Assembly: GCF_013019105.1 (NCBI RefSeq)
Contig: NZ_BLTE01000012.1
Coordinates: 105,944-169,943 of the forward strand
Reading direction: 5' to 3'
DNA length: 64,000 bases
Source: Fundidesulfovibrio magnetotacticus
GTDB taxonomy: Bacteria; Desulfobacterota; Desulfovibrionia; Desulfovibrionales; Desulfovibrionaceae
Both the position numbers and the translations under genes were made by a program. Below the pieces are notes generated by a model, which saw only the letters and a list, made by a program, of their open reading frames with translations, did no database searches and was not told the origin of the DNA. Below are positions 25,581 to 34,363 of the stretch, in pieces (position 1 is the first letter of the stretch; each line of letters starts with the position of its first letter).

Positions 25581-26864
25581 TCATCGCTGGGGTCTGTCGT
25601 TGAGGATGTTCTCCACCACCTGGTTGTATTCGGCGTGGAGCCGCTTGCGATTGAAGAAGTGCGAGAAGTAGGTGTAGCTGTCTCCGCGCAGGTGGGTAAG
25701 GTGGCATTCGCTCAGCACACGCAACAGCGGCAGGGGAAAGCCCGGGGGCGTGACCTGGCTCTGGGCGCGAACCGTCTCTGCCATGTCTTCCGCGATGCGT
25801 CGGATCGCCGAGCCGGGGGTTTCCAGGTTATAAATAAAGTTCAGGTAGTCTTTGAGTCGCTTGCCGGGTTCAACCTTGGCGGGCGGGGCTTGAGCCAGTT
25901 CCAGGAGCCGGTCAAGGGACAGAGGTGTCGCGTCCCTGTAGAGCGAGTCGAATTCCTGAAAATATTGCGTGGAATAGGCGGGATTTCCGGGAAAACAAAG
26001 ATCGGTCAGGTTGAGGTAGGATGCTCCGCTCAGATGGATGGTCAGGGCGGTGCTGGAGAGTACGCCGACGATGATGTCCTGCTGGAGGCACCATGTGGCG
26101 AAATCGAGCGAATTGTCGATGGTTAGCTTGCCCTCGGCAACGTGTTTGACTTTGGCGTAGACCTTCCTGTTCTCCATTGGATAGGGGCGCAGGCTGAAAT
26201 TGTAGGACTCGGCGGGTAGTTCCTTGAGAAGCGTGGCCTGGGCCTGCAAGATGTTCAAGAGCCCCTTCACGTTCTCGACCCGGCAGGGGTAGTCGAAGAG
26301 GCGCACGAGGGGGTGGTCGCCTCGTTTGTTGTTGATGAAAGAGTATGCCCCCACGAGCCCCATGTTGATTTTTCGCGAGCCGGATTTCCGGGGCGGGCGG
26401 GGCATGAAGCGAATAAGGTCGCTTTTAGGGGTGCCGTTGAGGCGGATCTTGCCCCCGGGGGTCCAGTGGGATTCGTCTATGTGCGAAAGGTTGTCATCCG
26501 CAATGCAACGTCGGAAGTGATCCAGGGAGTTGTTGCCCCAGACGTAGATGCGCTCCAACCTGTCGTAGTTTGGCTTGTCTCGAATGATCTTCAGTTCATC
26601 ACAGTGAATGTATTCCTCGCCTCCTTCGGCGGCGCAATAGAAAAGTTTTGCCTTGGGAAACAGCTTTGAGAGTGGCTGAAGCCGTCCTGCAGTCATGAAA
26701 AAAACGGCCTGCGGGTCCCATTTGCGGACGTGGTCGCTCCCCACTGTTTCGGGGCATGCTATGAAGCATTTGCATCCGATGGCCTCGGCGATGCGCGATA
26801 AGACGTAGAGGATGCCTATGTCCCTGTAGAAATTGGTGCAGAATAACAGGATGCGAGGAGGCAT
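25581..26864 (-). CDS. Surface carbohydrate biosynthesis-like protein, function unknown
   Basis: 427 residues. The start PPRILLFCTNFYRDIGILYVLSRIAEAIG suggests a Rossmann-type N-terminal domain. GKIRLNGTPKSDLIRF near the middle resembles the GNPRxD motif of transferases in polysaccharide loci, followed by SFRPYP- and STALTIHLSGASYLNLTDL-like donor-site segments. The architecture is that of a GT-B enzyme, but no catalytic residue can be named. It has SSTALTIHLSG where polysialyltransferase or CDP-glycerol transferase families have SSTxxxxxxxGxP. The gene ends right after the 383-bp gap and begins 19 bp after the FemAB-like gene. Likely a cytoplasmic glycosyltransferase; this is inference. Confidence 0.6.
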   Translation of the reverse strand: MPPRILLFCTNFYRDIGILYVLSRIAEAIGCKCFIACPETVGSDHVRKWDPQAVFFMTAGRLQPLSKLFPKAKLFYCAAEGGEEYIHCDELKIIRDKPNYDRLERIYVWGNNSLDHFRRCIADDNLSHIDESHWTPGGKIRLNGTPKSDLIRFMPRPPRKSGSRKINMGLVGAYSFINNKRGDHPLVRLFDYPCRVENVKGLLNILQAQATLLKELPAESYNFSLRPYPMENRKVYAKVKHVAEGKLTIDNSLDFATWCLQQDIIVGVLSSTALTIHLSGASYLNLTDLCFPGNPAYSTQYFQEFDSLYRDATPLSLDRLLELAQAPPAKVEPGKRLKDYLNFIYNLETPGSAIRRIAEDMAETVRAQSQVTPPGFPLPLLRVLSECHLTHLRGDSYTYFSHFFNRKRLHAEYNQVVENILNDRPQR

Positions 26865-26883
26865 GACGATTCCTGTGTTGAAG

Positions 26884-27813
26884 TTAACGGGAAATGCCGT
26901 AATAAGGTACTGTCGTGCCGCCGAAGCTCGCCTTGAACCAGCCCCTTCCAGGACTGTTGACGCCTACGAAGTCCAACGTTGGACAGTGGTGTACGTCTCG
27001 CAGGTGGGTCATGGCGTCCACCATGTTGCGGGTGCCGGTCTCCAGGTCGCGCATGTCGGGGTCCGAAGCGCCGAAAAGGTAGTAGGCGCCGTGTCGGTCC
27101 AGCAGGAAAAAGCTGGAAGTGCCGGGCCTGCCAGCGTCGGTCGTCAGGTAGAGCGCGCCCGTGCCTTCTTGCAGGCAGCGCATGCCAACAGATTGGATCG
27201 TCTCCAATTCCCGACTGGGCACGTCGATGCCCTGGCGGGAAAAGGTTTTGCGGTAGAGCGCCAGCAGGATGTCCAGGTCCGCGGAGGGCTGGGTTTCCTG
27301 GTTTTTTGTGCGGGTGTTGCGAGCGATGCGTCGTCGTACCGAAGCAAAACCGTCACCGTTTTCCACGCCCGCCTCCAATGTCAGGATGCTCGTATAACGC
27401 ACGGTGATGGCGTAGCGGCCCAACTCGGGGGTGTGGTAGTTGTGCCAGTCAAAAGGGCGTATGTCCGGTACGGACCAATGGTTCTGGAACCAGACGGAGG
27501 CGTAATTCCCGGCCAGGTATTCCGCGAAGATCTGGGAGACCTTGAAACGTTTGTCTTGAGGTGTGAAGGAGTTTCCCTGAAGAGACCGGGAGAAAACAAG
27601 CCCGCTGTACTGCTGGAAGTATCCCGGGACGGCGTTCGCGCCCTCGAGGAAGAAACTCATGCCAGCCAATACATTGTCTCCCTTGACGCAAAGCAGGTAA
27701 ACAACCTGCTGGCCGCAGGCCTCGAGAAAGGACCGCCGCTGGAAGGCCGTGCCCTGGGTGGAGTGATCAATCAACTCATCCCAGCGCCGGGGGTCGCCCT
27801 GGACGATTTTCAT
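26884..27813 (-). CDS. FemAB/GNAT-fold acyltransferase-like protein
   Basis: 309 residues with no signal peptide. TAFQRRSFLEACG (about 22-34) and later RRRIARNTRTKNQETQ, LALYRKTFSRQGID and the closing DFVGVNSPGRGWFKASFGGT follow the pattern of the Acetyltransf_6 / FemAB group. In that group two GNAT domains transfer an acyl or aminoacyl group to an amino sugar. The final segment (NSPGRGWFKASFG) is characteristic of the group. It sits between a transferase-like gene and a DegT aminotransferase gene, so N-acylation of an aminated sugar is a sensible guess. Acyl donor unknown. Confidence 0.72.
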   Translation of the reverse strand: MKIVQGDPRRWDELIDHSTQGTAFQRRSFLEACGQQVVYLLCVKGDNVLAGMSFFLEGANAVPGYFQQYSGLVFSRSLQGNSFTPQDKRFKVSQIFAEYLAGNYASVWFQNHWSVPDIRPFDWHNYHTPELGRYAITVRYTSILTLEAGVENGDGFASVRRRIARNTRTKNQETQPSADLDILLALYRKTFSRQGIDVPSRELETIQSVGMRCLQEGTGALYLTTDAGRPGTSSFFLLDRHGAYYLFGASDPDMRDLETGTRNMVDAMTHLRDVHHCPTLDFVGVNSPGRGWFKASFGGTTVPYYGISR

Positions 27814-27868
27814 TGGCTCACTCGGTCCCGGGCGACTGCCCCGGCAGCGACGTCATGGCAAAGGTGCG

Positions 27869-29167
27869 TCATAGGGTGTGGCGCAGTTCCCATACTTTGG
27901 TGAAGGCGTCGGCCACGTCGTCAAGGTCCGCACGGGTCATGGGCGGACGCATGAGTTCGTGCTCGATGAGTTCAGCCGTGTGCAAACGTTCGCACGTGGG
28001 GCACAGGCCTGCGTCATAGCGGGGGGAGGCGGGGTTCCAGGGGTTGACGAAGGGGAACCCTTGGGATCCGAAGGCAATGCGCCTCTGAAAGATTGGCTGG
28101 AGATAGAGCGGGCGCACGTAACCGCCGCTCAGGAGCACGCCCTCGCCCTCGCGCAGTTCGGTGGGCGCCAGTTCGGCGCTGACGGCCTCCAGAAAACGCT
28201 GGCGGGGTAGGCCGGCACACTCGGCGTCGTAGAGGCAGGCATGCACGTAGTAAACGTGTGTGCAGCCCTCGCGGACCTTTGGGGGGGTGATGCAGTCGAT
28301 TTCGGCCAGACGGCTGGAGAGGTAGGTGCTGTTTTCCTGGCGAGCGGCGAGGAGTGTGTCGAACTTTGCCAGCTGGCAGCGGCCCACGGCGGCCTGGAGC
28401 TCGGTGAGGCGGTAGTTGAAGCCCACCATGTTCACCAGGTCCGTGGTGCCTTTTGCTTCCACCACGGCTTCGGCGTGGTTGCGGATGAGCCGTACCTTGT
28501 CGGCCAACTCATCGTCGTTGGTGACCACCATGCCGCCTTCGCCGGTATGTATGTGCTTGTGATAGTTGAGAGAGAAAACGCCAATGTCGGCGAGGCTCCC
28601 CGCTTCGCGCCCGAAATGGAGCGCGCCGGGGGCCTGGGCGTTGTCCTCGATGACCCTGATCCCGTGTTTGCGGGCAATGGCGTTGATGGCCAGGGCGTTG
28701 TAAGGCAAGCCGAAGAGGTCAACGGCCATGATGGCACGGGTGCGCGGCGTGATGGCGGCTTCGACCGCAGCGGGGTCGATGCAGAAGCAATCGGGCTCCA
28801 CGTCGGCGAAAACGGGTATGGCGCCGTACACCAGTGGAGCGGTCGTCGTGGCGGCCATGGTGTAGGGAGGCACGATGATCTCATCGCCGGGTTCGGTGCC
28901 CACCGCGCCTACCGCGGCATAAAGCCCCGAGGTGCAGGAGTTCACGGCAATGGCATGCTTCACGCCGAAGCGTGCGGCCCATTCGCGCTCAAGGGCTTGG
29001 ACCTCGGGTCCGCCATAGAAGTCCTCATGCCAGCAGCCCAGGTAACGCGAGAGAATGCCCGAGTCGATGACGCGGGCCAGAGCCTCTTTTTCTTCCTCGC
29101 CCATGATGCGGTATGCGGGGAACGGTCTCGTACGGACAGGGGCGCCGCCAAATAATGCCAAGCTCAT
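27869..29167 (-). CDS. DegT/DnrJ/EryC1/StrS-family aminotransferase
   Basis: 432 residues from the ATG at 29167, which overlaps the upstream stop as ATGA. The N-terminal LFGGAPVRTRPFP is typical of the AHBA-synthase/StrS branch. NSCTSGLY at 76-83 binds phosphate, Asp175 in IEDNAQAPG contacts PLP, and Lys204 in LNYHKHIHTGEGG forms the Schiff base. It transfers an amino group to a keto sugar or keto-cyclitol. A CPTCERLH element near the C-terminus contains an unusual CxxC that may bind metal. It ends 55 bp before the FemAB-like gene, whose product could acylate the new amine. Confidence 0.88.
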   Translation of the reverse strand: MSLALFGGAPVRTRPFPAYRIMGEEEKEALARVIDSGILSRYLGCWHEDFYGGPEVQALEREWAARFGVKHAIAVNSCTSGLYAAVGAVGTEPGDEIIVPPYTMAATTTAPLVYGAIPVFADVEPDCFCIDPAAVEAAITPRTRAIMAVDLFGLPYNALAINAIARKHGIRVIEDNAQAPGALHFGREAGSLADIGVFSLNYHKHIHTGEGGMVVTNDDELADKVRLIRNHAEAVVEAKGTTDLVNMVGFNYRLTELQAAVGRCQLAKFDTLLAARQENSTYLSSRLAEIDCITPPKVREGCTHVYYVHACLYDAECAGLPRQRFLEAVSAELAPTELREGEGVLLSGGYVRPLYLQPIFQRRIAFGSQGFPFVNPWNPASPRYDAGLCPTCERLHTAELIEHELMRPPMTRADLDDVADAFTKVWELRHTL

Positions 29168-30108
29168 GATGTGATCGACTCCCGGAAGATGTCGTTGAAA
29201 TCGCTGATATGTTTGATTTCTTTGTGAGGCAGGGCGATGTTCCACGGTCTGCCGGTGAGGCAGCTGAAGACGTTCTTCTCCAGCATGAGGCCCGCTACCA
29301 GGGCCGCGCTTTCCACGCCCACGACAACCGAATGGCGAAGGATGTCCCGCGCCAGGATCGGCTCGTTGGAGCGTTCCAGCGGAAACAGCTTGGCATGTCC
29401 TTGGAGAAGCATATCATATTTATCAGAGGGTTCCGTCGGGTGCAAGCGCAATGTCGCCCGGGCCACCCGGGGGGCGTGCCGCGCCAGACATTCCAGGAAC
29501 TTTGAAACCAGGATCATTTCGTCGTCGTAGAGTCCTGCCTTGTCGCCGAAGAGCAAGGCGAGCTTGAGCCCGATAGGTTCACACACGTAGAGGAGGCTGA
29601 GCCTGCCCTCGCTGTCCGGCGGGAGGGGCGCTTCGGCGGCTCTCTGGCGGCGCAGGCGCGCTTGGAGGGGATTGGGCTGGAGCAGCACCCGGGCGGAAGG
29701 AAAGCCGGTTCGCAGGGCCAGGTCCCGGGCATAGGTGTCGGGGGTCCATATTTCGTCCGGGAGAGCTTCGAGCCATGATCCGGGAGGCCCGAAGCGCTCG
29801 GCGTAATAGTCCCAATGGTCCAGGAAGCAGGCGCAGGGCAGGCCCCGTTCGCGCGCGCGCGCGATTGCGCGACGTTCCAGGTCCGCTCCCAGGCTGGACC
29901 CGGTGAGCACCAGGTCGCCAGGTTCCAGGCGATCCATGACCGTCAAGTCCGCAGGGGGCATGGGGCCGAAGTCGCGTTCGAAGATGCGACGCGCGGGGCC
30001 GTCGACAACATGCAGGAATACGCCCTGTCCAGCGTGCTCCGCCTGCCAGGCGCTCAGGAGTTCAGCGCCTCCGGCGTCATGGGCGACGAGCAATGTTTTT
30101 CGCGTCAT
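29164..30108 (-). CDS. Predicted GT-B-like transferase, paralog of the 16032-16997 protein
   Basis: 314 residues from the ATG at 30108 (MTRKTLLVAHDAGGAELL). The frame is open further upstream but only opposite the oxidoreductase gene. The pattern VAHDAGGAE, FLDHWDYYAERF, EIWTPDTYARDLA, LRLHPTE and VVGVESAALVAGLMLEKNVF matches the layout of the protein at 16032-16997 and the donor half of surface-polysaccharide transferases. It overlaps the Gfo/Idh gene by 32 bp and the DegT gene by 4 bp. No catalytic residue can be pinned with confidence. Role in glycan assembly is inferred. Confidence 0.6.
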   Translation of the reverse strand: MTRKTLLVAHDAGGAELLSAWQAEHAGQGVFLHVVDGPARRIFERDFGPMPPADLTVMDRLEPGDLVLTGSSLGADLERRAIARARERGLPCACFLDHWDYYAERFGPPGSWLEALPDEIWTPDTYARDLALRTGFPSARVLLQPNPLQARLRRQRAAEAPLPPDSEGRLSLLYVCEPIGLKLALLFGDKAGLYDDEMILVSKFLECLARHAPRVARATLRLHPTEPSDKYDMLLQGHAKLFPLERSNEPILARDILRHSVVVGVESAALVAGLMLEKNVFSCLTGRPWNIALPHKEIKHISDFNDIFRESITS

Positions 30109-31087
30109 GGAGCAATCCGTCGCAGACGGTGAGGGTTTGCAGAGCCGTGTCCCCGGTGGAGGGCAGGGAATCCCCCGAGGAAAGGCAGCCGTAAAGGGCC
30201 TGAGTGACCGGGCAGAGATAGCGCAACGCCTGGGCCTCATCGATTCGTTCCGGGAGCAGCCGACGGTAGCCTGGATACAATGGGTCCGGGCCTGCCCGGA
30301 ACACTGCCACGCGTTCGCCCTGATCTTCCAGGCGCAGGCGGCCCTCTTTGAAAAGCAGGTCCATCTCTCCGAAGCCGTAGGGGGCCTGGACGGGGTGGAA
30401 AGCGATGCGGGCCTCTGGGTATTCAAGCAGAAAACCCAGACGCCTGTCTTCCCCGGCTTGGCCGCAGGGACCGTCGTCGTAGAGCAGTCGGGCGTCCAGG
30501 GGCATGCCATGCCAGTATAGGAAGAGATCTACGTAGTGGGAGGCGCTCTGGAGCAATCCTCCCGTGTAGCGGCAGGTTGCCTGCACAAGTGCTCCGGCTT
30601 GGGTCGTGTGCACGGCATCGCGCAATACGGGGTCGAAGCGCCGGAAATAGTTTACGGCAAGCAATACGCCGTGGTCGCGGCACAAGTCTGTCACTTGCCG
30701 CCCCTCGGCCAGGCTGGCTGCCAGTGGCTTTTCCAGAAGCACGATTTTCGGTCGAAGCTCCAGGCAGCGTCGCACGACGTCCAGGCGCAAGATGGTGGGA
30801 GTCGCCAGGACCACCACGTCGACTTGACCCATGTGTCGGGAAGCCTCTTCAAAACTTGTCCAGGCGGGGCGGCCGCACGCGCCCGTGAACAGTTCCCGGC
30901 GAGCGGGGGACGGGTCCAGACCGCCGACCAGGCGAAAGCCCGGATCGGCCATGAAAGCCCTCGTGTGGGTGAACACGTCGCCGGGAGGGCGGTCGAGATC
31001 GTAGCCAAGTCCGATGCCGCCCAGGCCTGCCACGAGGACGGTGAACTCAGGCGGACTGGGCAACGAAGCGCTGGATGACGTGGGCAT
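30077..31087 (-). CDS. Gfo/Idh/MocA-family NAD(P)-dependent oxidoreductase
   Basis: About 336 residues from the ATG at 31087, which overlaps the SpsF-like gene by 41 bp; a TTG at 31062 would remove most of the overlap. The N-terminal VAGLGGIGLGYDLD is the dinucleotide loop, followed by the EKPLAAS motif (family EKP) near residue 115 and a C-terminal beta-sheet domain with an HYVDLFLY stretch. The family oxidises or reduces sugar hydroxyl or keto groups. Beside a DegT aminotransferase it would form the classic oxidise-then-aminate pair on a nucleotide sugar (inference). A second member of the family lies at 39617-40594. Confidence 0.83.
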   Translation of the reverse strand: MPTSSSASLPSPPEFTVLVAGLGGIGLGYDLDRPPGDVFTHTRAFMADPGFRLVGGLDPSPARRELFTGACGRPAWTSFEEASRHMGQVDVVVLATPTILRLDVVRRCLELRPKIVLLEKPLAASLAEGRQVTDLCRDHGVLLAVNYFRRFDPVLRDAVHTTQAGALVQATCRYTGGLLQSASHYVDLFLYWHGMPLDARLLYDDGPCGQAGEDRRLGFLLEYPEARIAFHPVQAPYGFGEMDLLFKEGRLRLEDQGERVAVFRAGPDPLYPGYRRLLPERIDEAQALRYLCPVTQALYGCLSSGDSLPSTGDTALQTLTVCDGLLHDAKNIARRP

Positions 31088-31808
31088 TGAGTTGGAGCAG
31101 CTCGGGGTGGGCGCGCAGCAGCGTAAGGACATCCGCCAAGGAAAAGGCGGGGTTGGCAGGGTAGAGGGCGCGGAAAACGGCGTCGATGAGTTGATAGTCG
31201 GCCTGTTCGTCCAGGGTCAGGCGCAGGTCGGGCCAGTGGAGTTCAGGGGGCGCTGGAAGGGTGAGCAACCGGAAGCGCTCCGGGTTGCGCAGGAAGAACC
31301 AGCTGACGTGCTCTCTGTCCTCGGGGGTGAGGCCCTCCTCGTGGGCCACGCGCAAGAGCCTGGTGGAGAAGACTTCCACGTCCATGCCTATGGGATAGGA
31401 GAGCGGGTTGTCGTTGCATGCGTAGTCGCAGGGGTTGGCCAAGTAGAGGTCCAGGGTCTGGGCGACCACGGAGGGGTCGATGAGCGGGCAGTCGCCCGTG
31501 ATCTCAACGATCACGTCGCCCCCGACGGACTCCGCGGCCCCGAGCACCCGGGCGAGCACGTCTTCCTCGGAGCCTCTGTGGCAGCCGATGCCCAGGCGCT
31601 GGGCAAGCGATGCGATGCAGTCGTCCTGGGGATTGGTGGTCGTGGCGAAGAGGATCTCGTCGATTTTGGCAACGCGCGACAGGCGCTCCACGTGGTGTTC
31701 GAGCATGGTTTTACCAGCCGAGGTCATCATCACCTTGCCGGGGAGCCTGCTGGAGGTCATCCTGCATTCGATTGTGGAGACGATCCTGGGGAGGGATGTG
31801 TCAGGCAT
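31047..31808 (-). CDS. SpsF-like cytidylyltransferase / NTP-transferase protein
   Basis: 253 residues from the ATG at 31808, which has TTGAGGA just upstream; a TTG at 31832 is also in frame. RMTSSRLPGKV (about 16-26) is the SpsF signature loop for CTP or UTP, then ITGDCPLIDPSV holds a metal-binding Asp and DYACNDNPLSYPIGMDVEVF a second. SpsF-type proteins belong to spore coat polysaccharide operons and resemble CMP-nonulosonate synthetases. It is the first gene of a minus-strand unit, just across from the divergent 32016 gene. It may activate a sugar acid or alditol; the base and sugar are not resolved. Confidence 0.82.
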   Translation of the reverse strand: MPDTSLPRIVSTIECRMTSSRLPGKVMMTSAGKTMLEHHVERLSRVAKIDEILFATTTNPQDDCIASLAQRLGIGCHRGSEEDVLARVLGAAESVGGDVIVEITGDCPLIDPSVVAQTLDLYLANPCDYACNDNPLSYPIGMDVEVFSTRLLRVAHEEGLTPEDREHVSWFFLRNPERFRLLTLPAPPELHWPDLRLTLDEQADYQLIDAVFRALYPANPAFSLADVLTLLRAHPELLQLNAHVIQRFVAQSA

Positions 31809-32015
31809 TGGATCCTCAAGCGGTTTGATCAAGCCCTAGAAAAATAGCAGACAAGCTTGAAGGGGGTCAAGTTCGCCATGGCGGACGCCGCCGTGCCCGG
31901 CGTCCCCGGCGGCGGTGCTCGCCATCGGGGTGTCCTTGACAGCCGGGGCGGCTTGAGAATAGCACCGCGAAATGATGCCGCGCTTTCTCCCGTCGCCGCC
32001 CCCCAGAGGCCGTGC
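31809..32015. promoter_or_regulatory. Divergent intergenic region with a candidate promoter for the plus-strand module
   Basis: This 207-bp stretch separates the minus-strand SpsF-like gene (ATG at 31808) from the plus-strand DUF4910 gene (ATG at 32016), so it should hold promoters in both directions. On the plus strand a perfect TTGACA lies at 31936-31941. No good -10 sits 16-18 bp downstream; the best match, GAGAAT at 31955-31960, is only 13 bp away. On the minus strand I see no convincing pair. The SpsF-like frame does not extend into the region. The call rests mainly on divergence, with weak motif support. Confidence 0.3.
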
Positions 32016-33317
32016 ATGACCGAATCCGCTCGCCGCATGATCGAACTGACGCGCCAGCTTTCCCCTCTGCCCCGGCTGCTCGTCTCACGGGGGCTGGACC
32101 GCGCCTTCGAACTCCTCCAGGAACACTTTCCGGATATGGTGGTGCATGCCTGGGCTTCCGGCGAGGCTAGAGAGGACTGGGTTGCACCGCTGTCCTGGAA
32201 CCTGGTCCGGGGTGAGTTGCGACACGTCGACGGGGGGCTCATCTACAGCTCGGTGGAGCATCCTCTCTTGGTGGTCCCCTACAGCCAACCCTTTTCCGGC
32301 CTTGTTTCAGGCGAGGAACTGGCCGCTCACGCCTCCACGAGGCCCGATAGGCCCCACGCCTTCTGCCTTGAGCACCGTCTGGCCTACAATTATCGCCTGA
32401 AGGACTGGCGGCTCTCCTTGCCTCACGACTTCCTGAGCAACCTGCCCGAGGGTCCTTTCCACGTGCTCATCGAGACCGAGGTGGAGCCCGGCACCCTGCG
32501 CGTGGGCGAATTGTTCCTTCCCGGCGAGTCCGACGCGGTGGTTTGCTTCTCGGCGCATATCGACGAGCTGTGCAACGACGATCTGTCAGGTTGCGTGGTG
32601 GGCCTTGAACTCTTTCGGTGGCTCAGTGGGCGCAAGCGCAAGCACTCCTACCAGTTGTTGCTCTTTCCTGAACTCTTCGGGGCGCTCTTCTGGGCGTACG
32701 ACAATCGCGGCATACTGGCACGGACCGTGGGGATGCTCAACCTGGAGGCCCTCGGTGCGGGAGAGCGCCTGTGCATGAAACGCTCTCTGTCCGGTGACAG
32801 CGACGTGGACAATGCCCTGCGATTGGCTCTTCGCGAAGAGAACGCAGCGTTGAACGAGCTGGGCTTTTTCGAGGGCTACGGCAACGACGAACGCGTCTTC
32901 ATGTGGCCCGGCGTGAACGTGCCCAGTCCCGCCCTGCAGCGCTTTCCCTTCCCGGAATATCACACCAGCGACGATGTGCCGGACCTGCTGTCCCCCGAAA
33001 TGATGGACAACGCCCTGAGGGTTTGTCGACATTTCGTGGGAATATTGGAAGACGATGCCGTACCGGCTTTCACGGGAATGCTTCCTCCGTGGCTCACCAA
33101 ATGGGGCCTCTACTACGACCAGACCCAGGAAAAACACATGGCTGGCAAGTTCAACAACGAGCTTCTTTTCAGTGTCGATGGGGTCAACTCCCTTGCGGAA
33201 TTGGCTTCTTTGACGGGCCTACGCTTCAGCGCCGTGAAGGACTACCTGGATAAATTCGTGCAACACGGGCTTATGACGTATTCTCCCAAGCCTCCAACTC
33301 AGGGAAGAAGGGCGTGA
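32016..33317 (+). CDS. DUF4910-type aminopeptidase-like protein with C-terminal winged helix
   Basis: 433 residues from the ATG at 32016, preceded by AGAGG. The central part has CFSAHIDELCNDDLSGCVVG (M28-like His, Asp and Asp positions), LLFPELFGALFW with a glutamate, and RFPFPEYHTSDD with a late His. These are the metal-ligand positions of DUF4910 proteins, which have a zinc-aminopeptidase fold. The last 60 residues (VDGVNSLAELASLTGLRFSAVKDYLDKF) form a winged-helix domain, as in this family. Members occur in surface-glycan loci and their substrate is unknown; amide or peptide hydrolysis is inferred. It overlaps the formyltransferase-like gene as GTGA and is transcribed against the flanking minus-strand genes. 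Confidence 0.8.
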   Translation: MTESARRMIELTRQLSPLPRLLVSRGLDRAFELLQEHFPDMVVHAWASGEAREDWVAPLSWNLVRGELRHVDGGLIYSSVEHPLLVVPYSQPFSGLVSGEELAAHASTRPDRPHAFCLEHRLAYNYRLKDWRLSLPHDFLSNLPEGPFHVLIETEVEPGTLRVGELFLPGESDAVVCFSAHIDELCNDDLSGCVVGLELFRWLSGRKRKHSYQLLLFPELFGALFWAYDNRGILARTVGMLNLEALGAGERLCMKRSLSGDSDVDNALRLALREENAALNELGFFEGYGNDERVFMWPGVNVPSPALQRFPFPEYHTSDDVPDLLSPEMMDNALRVCRHFVGILEDDAVPAFTGMLPPWLTKWGLYYDQTQEKHMAGKFNNELLFSVDGVNSLAELASLTGLRFSAVKDYLDKFVQHGLMTYSPKPPTQGRRA

Positions 33318-34354
33318 CGCTGCGTCTGGATTTGCTCTCCCGCGTGGTGCTCTTTGGGGGGGGGCGGCTCATGGCCGAACTGGCCGGGCATTGCTGGGGC
33401 AAGGCCGGACTTGACGTTATTGTGTTCACCGCCGAGCGTTTCCTCGACGAGGCAGTGGACAAGGATGGAACGAACCTCACCGAGTTCCTGGAGCGTTCCG
33501 GGGTGACATGCCTGATCAGCGAGGACATCAACGGCGAGTCGGCCTTTGCAGCCGCCATGGACCACCCCGGGGCCGTGGGCCTCGGATTCGGGGAGCCCTG
33601 GCGCATCGCGCCGACCCTGCTGGAGTCGTTCTCCCCCCGCCTGCTGGACTTCATGAGCATCGACATGCCCCAGTACCGGGGCGGGGCGCACCAGAGTTGG
33701 AAGATACTGCGCGGGGTGAGGCGTTGCGGCTGCGCCGTCCAGCCCATCACCGACCAAACGCACCAGGGGGTCTCCGACGCTGGCGTGGTGTACAAGCAAA
33801 CCACTTACCAGTTGCCTCCCGACGCGCTGACCCCCGCCGACTACTACAGGTTCCAACACTCGCACGAGTTCGCCTTCCTGGTGGAGTTCCTGACGGAACT
33901 GGCCGCAGGATGCGCCTTCAGCCTGACCAAACTCCAGGATGAATACTCGCTGTTCTTCCCACGCCTCAACACCAAGCTGCACGGCTACGTGGACTGGCGC
34001 TGGAGCGCGGAACAGATTGAGGCTTTCATCCGGGCCTTCGACGACCCTTATCCCGGAGCTTCGACTTTCTCGGGGACCCAAAGGGTGTTTCTCAAGGGTT
34101 GTCAGGTCGTCCGGGAAGATGGCGCGTTTCATCCCTTCCAGGCCGGACTTGTCTACCGGGTGGACCACCGGGGGGCTTTTGTCTGCGCCAACGATGCCGG
34201 TCTGCTCGTGGCGTCAGCCACCGATGAGGCAGGTCTTCGCGTGGAACTCGTCCCGGGCGCACGTCTGTATACGCCGGCCGTACGTCTCGAAGAGGCCATG
34301 TCGGCCCGTGTCGATTACACCCATGCCGGGCTCGTCTTGACTTCCGATGTTTGA
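33314..34354 (+). CDS. Formyltransferase-like protein with altered catalytic loop
   Basis: 346 residues from a GTG at 33314 coupled by 4 bp to the preceding gene. The N-terminal half resembles the methionyl-tRNA or sugar formyltransferase fold: VVLFGGGRLMAELAG, VIVFTAERF, and the LDFMSIDMPQYRGGAHQSW loop. In canonical enzymes this loop reads NxH...RG with catalytic Asn and His. Here the equivalent positions appear to be Ser and Asp and the loop is shorter, while GVSDAGVVYKQ keeps an Asp. The protein may therefore use another acyl donor or be catalytically changed. An N-formyl or N-acyl transfer to an amino sugar is the likely role. The C-terminal domain is unlike the tRNA-binding one. Confidence 0.7.
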   Translation: MTLRLDLLSRVVLFGGGRLMAELAGHCWGKAGLDVIVFTAERFLDEAVDKDGTNLTEFLERSGVTCLISEDINGESAFAAAMDHPGAVGLGFGEPWRIAPTLLESFSPRLLDFMSIDMPQYRGGAHQSWKILRGVRRCGCAVQPITDQTHQGVSDAGVVYKQTTYQLPPDALTPADYYRFQHSHEFAFLVEFLTELAAGCAFSLTKLQDEYSLFFPRLNTKLHGYVDWRWSAEQIEAFIRAFDDPYPGASTFSGTQRVFLKGCQVVREDGAFHPFQAGLVYRVDHRGAFVCANDAGLLVASATDEAGLRVELVPGARLYTPAVRLEEAMSARVDYTHAGLVLTSDV

Positions 34355-34363
34355 GGACTGCTC

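Noticed and set aside
25179..25707. Possible small genes in the 25198-25580 gap
   Set aside because: Short Pro/Arg-rich frames overlapping real genes, no ribosome site and no familiar domain.
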